From Cyanobacteria bacterium UBA3803 (GTDB lineage: Bacteria > Cyanobacteriota > Vampirovibrionia > Gastranaerophilales > Gastranaerophilaceae), in contig DFEL01000167.1 in the NCBI GenBank assembly GCA_002369055.1, forward strand, positions 1 to 7,761: DNA of 7,761 nt, written 5' to 3'. Below the pieces are notes generated by a model. That model worked only from the letters and a program-made list of their open reading frames with translations, ran no database searches and was not told the DNA's origin. Positions 5,362-7,761 of the stretch are shown here, in pieces (position 1 is the first letter of the stretch; the number at the start of each line of letters is the position of its first letter). The translations under genes were made by a program, and so were the position numbers.

Positions 5362-6191
5362 AACAAAGCTTTAATGGAATCGAAAATTTTATCAGTAATT
5401 TCTGCAATATATTCTTGTGATACAAGTCCGTTAATTATAACATCTGCAATTTGATATGTCGGTCTGATATATTGTTGTGCAGTTTTGTTTACATCTTTAA
5501 ACTGCAAATCTGCCGCTTCACCTGTTTTACCACGACTTTCAGCACGTTTGTACCAGCGTTCTTTCAAAACATCTAATGGGGTATATACATAAACCTTAAC
5601 ATCCATTATATCTCTTACAGATTCGTTCAAAACATACAAACCTTCTGTTAATATAATCTTTGCAGGCTTTTTAATTTCACCGTCAGGAGTTGATTCACAA
5701 GTTACAAAATTATATTTTGGAGACTGAATTTCTTTACCGCTTTTAAGTTCCAGCAAATGTTCTCGCATTAGTTGCAAATTTATTACATCAGGAGTATCAA
5801 AACTAAATCCTGTTTTAAACAATTCTTCGTAACTTCCTGCCTCTTGCAATTCTTTTGACGTATCTTTATAATAATCGTCTTGACGAACTACCGTATAAAA
5901 ACCTTGTTTTTCCACATCTTTTACACATGCTTTTGTAGTATTATCTACAAAAACCGTTTTGCCGGAAGCACTTTCACCTGTTATAGCAATCAAAAAAGTT
6001 TCTTTTTTTTCTTCGACAACCTTTCTGGCAATATTCATTATAAAGTTATCGGTAGTCTTTAAAAACAAAGGCTGTGACTGTTGTTTATCGTATTCAAGAA
6101 TATCTTTTAATGTGTCGACAATTTTGGTAATCAACTCCATATCACGACCGCTTGAATAAAAATTATATCCTGTTAATAGTTCATCCATCAT
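5358..6191 (-). CDS. Uridine kinase-like P-loop kinase with N-terminal extension
   Basis: This 277-residue protein belongs to the uridine kinase/phosphoribulokinase group of P-loop kinases. Visible are Walker A GESASGKT (72-79), QDDYYKD (104-110; Asp typical of the nucleoside site), FDTPDVINLQLM (131-142), SPKYNF (157-162), IILTEGLYVL (179-188; strand and Glu typical of Udk) and ERWYKRAESRGKT (211-223). Uridine kinase would phosphorylate uridine and cytidine in pyrimidine salvage. Two things are unlike standard Udk: Walker A lies about 60 residues later than usual because of an N-terminal helical extension, and the RRDxxxRGR lid motif reads KRAESRGK. The substrate is therefore open. Two ATG codons in tandem (6191 and 6188) are both possible starts, and the ribosome binding site is weak (GGAAAAG). 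It is divergent from pgk. Confidence 0.78.
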   Translation of the reverse strand: MMDELLTGYNFYSSGRDMELITKIVDTLKDILEYDKQQSQPLFLKTTDNFIMNIARKVVEEKKETFLIAITGESASGKTVFVDNTTKACVKDVEKQGFYTVVRQDDYYKDTSKELQEAGSYEELFKTGFSFDTPDVINLQLMREHLLELKSGKEIQSPKYNFVTCESTPDGEIKKPAKIILTEGLYVLNESVRDIMDVKVYVYTPLDVLKERWYKRAESRGKTGEAADLQFKDVNKTAQQYIRPTYQIADVIINGLVSQEYIAEITDKIFDSIKALF

Positions 6192-6228
6192 CTTTTCTTT
6201 TCCATGCTATTTCGGCTTTGTTATAAAT

Positions 6229-6258
6229 ATTGTACTTTAAACAATTAAAAATTTTCAA
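6229..6258 (-). promoter_or_regulatory. Promoter of the uridine kinase-like gene
   Basis: On the - strand TTGAAA (6258-6253) and TACAAT (6234-6229) are 18 bases apart, giving a leader of about 30 bases. The -35 box lies inside the palindrome at 6252-6268. Confidence 0.55.
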
Positions 6259-6268
6259 TAATTGAAAA
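6252..6268. promoter_or_regulatory. 17-bp perfect palindrome between divergent kinase and pgk genes
   Basis: TTTTCAATAATTGAAAA has two perfect 8-base arms around a central A. It covers the -35 box of the leftward kinase promoter and ends 12 bases before the -35 box of pgk, so a bound protein could affect both. It is a candidate operator. A terminator is unlikely because both genes are transcribed away from it. Confidence 0.5.
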
Positions 6269-6280
6269 AAAAATTAATAC

Positions 6281-6309
6281 TTTACTTAAAATTTTGTATA
6301 GATTAAAAT
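6281..6309 (+). promoter_or_regulatory. Promoter of pgk
   Basis: TTTACT (6281-6286), 17 bases, TAAAAT (6304-6309): four and five of six matches to the sigma70 consensus. Transcription would start near 6316 with a leader of about 50 bases that ends in AAGGAGA (6354-6360), five bases before the ATG. Confidence 0.55.
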
Positions 6310-6365
6310 AAAAGTGTTATTTAAACAATATTTTTCAGTTCATTTATATAAAAAAGGAGATAGAA

Positions 6366-7580
6366 ATGAAAAAATCAATTAAAGACTTAGGTGATGTAAA
6401 AGGCAAAAGAGCATTAGTTCGTGTTGATGTTAATGTTCCTTTGGATGCAGACAAAAATGTTACAGATGACACAAGAATTCAAGCAATTCTTCCAACAGTA
6501 AAATTTTTACAAGAAAAAGGTGCAAAAATTATTTTAATGGCACACTTGGGAAGACCTCAAAAATTGAAAGAAGGTCAAAAGCTTGAAGATTTATCACTTG
6601 AACCGGTTGCAAAATATATGTCAAAAGTTTTAGGTCAAGAAGTTAAATTTGTGAAATCACCTGTTGGTGGAGGAGCTGACAAAGAACTTGCAGATTTACA
6701 AGACGGACACGTAGCATTATTAGAAAATATCCGTTATTACAAAGCAGAAGAAGCAAAAGACGATGATATGACTTTTGCTGAAGAATTAGCAAAACTTGGC
6801 GATTTTTATGTAAATGATGCCTTTGGTGCAGCACACAGAAATCACACATCAACTGCTAAAGTTGCAAAATTATTAAAACCTGCCGTTTCAGGTTTGTTAA
6901 TGGAAAAAGAAATCAGATGCTTATCTCAAGCATTGGATAATCCTGAAAGACCATTTACTGCAATTGTTGGCGGAGCAAAAGTTTCTTCTAAAATTGGTGT
7001 TTTAGAAAACTTATTAGACAAAGTTGATAACATGATTATCGGTGGCGGTATGGCATACACATTTGTAAAAGCAAACGGTGGTAAAATCGGTAATTCTATT
7101 TGCGAAGATGACCAATTAGAAGTTGCAAAAGCAATTGAAAAGAAAGCACAAGAAAAAGGTGTTAAATTGGTAATGGCAACAGACGTTTTAGTTACAGATG
7201 ATTTTTCAGGTAACGGTACTAACAAATTCGTAAAAATCAACGAAATTCCTGATGGCTTTGAAGGTGTTGATGCAGGTGAAGATTCAAGAAAAGCATTTGC
7301 TGAAGTTGTAAAATCATCTAAAACAATTCTTATGAATGGACCTGTTGGTGCATTTGAAAATCCTAAATTTGCAGAAGGTACTAAATCAATTTTAGAAGCA
7401 GTTGTAGAAGCTACTAAAAATGGTGCAACTTCTGTTATTGGTGGTGGTGATTCAGTTTCAGCAGCTAAAAAATTCTTTAAAGCCGAAGACTTTACACACG
7501 TTTCAACAGGTGGTGGTGCTTCATTAGAATTTATTGAAGGTAAAGTTTTACCGGGCGTTGCTGCTCTTGATGAACAATAA
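6366..7580 (+). CDS. pgk: Phosphoglycerate kinase
   Basis: This 404-residue protein has the full length of a bacterial phosphoglycerate kinase. It makes ATP and 3-phosphoglycerate from 1,3-bisphosphoglycerate and ADP in glycolysis, in the cytoplasm. The N-terminal substrate domain shows VRVDVNVP (18-25), TDDTRI (33-38), HLGRP (60-64), LLENIRYYK (118-126) and NDAFGAAHR (150-158). The C-terminal nucleotide domain shows GGAKVSSKIGVLENLL (202-217), IIGGGMAYTF (224-233), NGPVGAFE (324-331), VIGGGDSVSA (357-366) and VSTGGGASLEFIEGKVLPG (379-397). The Phe usual in RVDFNVP is Val, and Met and Val in NGPMGVFE are Val and Ala; both are mild changes. The text resembles cyanobacterial-type enzymes. The gene has its own promoter and terminator, apart from gap or tpi genes, so it is probably a single-gene unit. 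Confidence 0.97.
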   Translation: MKKSIKDLGDVKGKRALVRVDVNVPLDADKNVTDDTRIQAILPTVKFLQEKGAKIILMAHLGRPQKLKEGQKLEDLSLEPVAKYMSKVLGQEVKFVKSPVGGGADKELADLQDGHVALLENIRYYKAEEAKDDDMTFAEELAKLGDFYVNDAFGAAHRNHTSTAKVAKLLKPAVSGLLMEKEIRCLSQALDNPERPFTAIVGGAKVSSKIGVLENLLDKVDNMIIGGGMAYTFVKANGGKIGNSICEDDQLEVAKAIEKKAQEKGVKLVMATDVLVTDDFSGNGTNKFVKINEIPDGFEGVDAGEDSRKAFAEVVKSSKTILMNGPVGAFENPKFAEGTKSILEAVVEATKNGATSVIGGGDSVSAAKKFFKAEDFTHVSTGGGASLEFIEGKVLPGVAALDEQ

Positions 7581-7583
7581 TTA

Positions 7584-7673
7584 GTGAATCGTGAATAGTG
7601 AGTTGTGAATTGTCATGTCATATCACACGAACAACACGAGTTGCGGTGAGTTGTGAATAGTGAGTAGTGAGTT
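7584..7673. repeat. Two blocks of a 7-bp tandem repeat, GTGARTN
   Basis: Block one (7584-7611) reads GTGAATC, GTGAATA, GTGAGTT, GTGAATT. Block two (7646-7673) reads GTGAGTT, GTGAATA, GTGAGTA, GTGAGTT. They are separated by 34 bases containing the short direct repeat CACGA-acaa-CACGA (7626-7638 region). The array starts three bases after the pgk stop codon. The design resembles the short tandemly repeated repetitive (STRR) heptamers known from cyanobacteria, but the unit sequence is different. Confidence 0.75.
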
Positions 7674-7688
7674 GAATTTGCTATAAAA

Positions 7689-7726
7689 AAAGACCTGAGA
7701 TAAATATCTCAGGTCTTTAAATTTTT
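7689..7726. terminator. Strong rho-independent terminator, two-way
   Basis: Perfect 14-base arms AAAGACCTGAGATA (7689-7702) and TATCTCAGGTCTTT (7705-7718) form a long GC-containing hairpin. On the + strand it is followed by AAATTTTT and ends pgk transcription. On the - strand it is followed by a run of seven T, so it should also stop a gene arriving from the right. Confidence 0.9.
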
Positions 7727-7738
7727 CCTCTATCGGTA

Positions 7739-7761
7739 TTAAACTAAGTTCAAAGCGATAG
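7739..7761 (-). CDS. Possible last codons of a converging gene
   Basis: On the - strand one frame entering from the right edge reads IALNLV and then TAA (7741-7739), about 20 bases before the two-way terminator. The position fits the end of a leftward gene and the better T-run of the hairpin on that strand. Only six codons are visible, so this rests mostly on context. Confidence 0.25.

Noticed and set aside
6187..6205. Five-codon upstream frame ATG GAA AAG AAA AGA TGA that overlaps the kinase start
   Set aside because: It has no ribosome binding site of its own, and frames this short are frequent by chance; control by attenuation cannot be supported.
6926..7240. 104-codon open frame on the - strand inside pgk
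   Set aside because: It is fully covered by a clearly real pgk gene and shows no family motif.

Overview
The window is an AT-rich stretch of a bacterial chromosome with tight gene packing, Shine-Dalgarno starts and sigma70-type promoters. The phosphoglycerate kinase sequence, a DUF3153/LppM-like lipoprotein and heptad repeats reminiscent of cyanobacterial STRR elements suggest a low-GC relative of Cyanobacteria, such as gut Melainabacteria (Gastranaerophilales). That placement is inference; another low-GC lineage is possible.

Layout. Positions 1-104 hold the start of a leftward gene that runs off the left edge. From 178 to 4887 seven leftward genes follow. In order of transcription they encode a DUF1643 protein, a small secreted Cys-rich protein, an LppM-like lipoprotein ending in a membrane helix plus zinc ribbon, a zinc-ribbon/membrane/LprI-like protein that overlaps it by ATGA, a secreted six-repeat YDKYG protein, and two secreted paralogues with a TrbI/VirB10-like fold. 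One paralogue carries a glycine zipper and the other does not. A near-consensus promoter (TTGACT-17-TATAAT) stands ahead of the DUF1643 gene. A second one (TTGACA-17-TACAAT) stands directly ahead of the glycine-zipper paralogue. A small XRE-type regulator (5053-5361) is divergent from the DUF1643 gene and ends tail to tail, with overlapping stop codons, against a uridine-kinase-like P-loop kinase (5358-6191, leftward). That kinase is divergent from pgk (6366-7580, rightward), and a 17-bp palindrome lies between their promoters. Behind pgk are two blocks of a 7-bp repeat, a strong two-way terminator, and perhaps the last codons of a converging gene.

How it may work. The right part (kinase, pgk) is housekeeping metabolism. 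The left part looks like an accessory envelope cluster: six of its seven full genes have a signal peptide or a membrane helix, and two adjacent membrane proteins carry nearly the same zinc ribbon, which would face the cytoplasm. The YDKYG-repeat protein and the coupled zinc-ribbon pair are the best candidates for something undescribed. No mobile-element genes, tRNAs, rRNAs or CRISPR arrays were seen, and no gap between genes exceeds about 180 bases.
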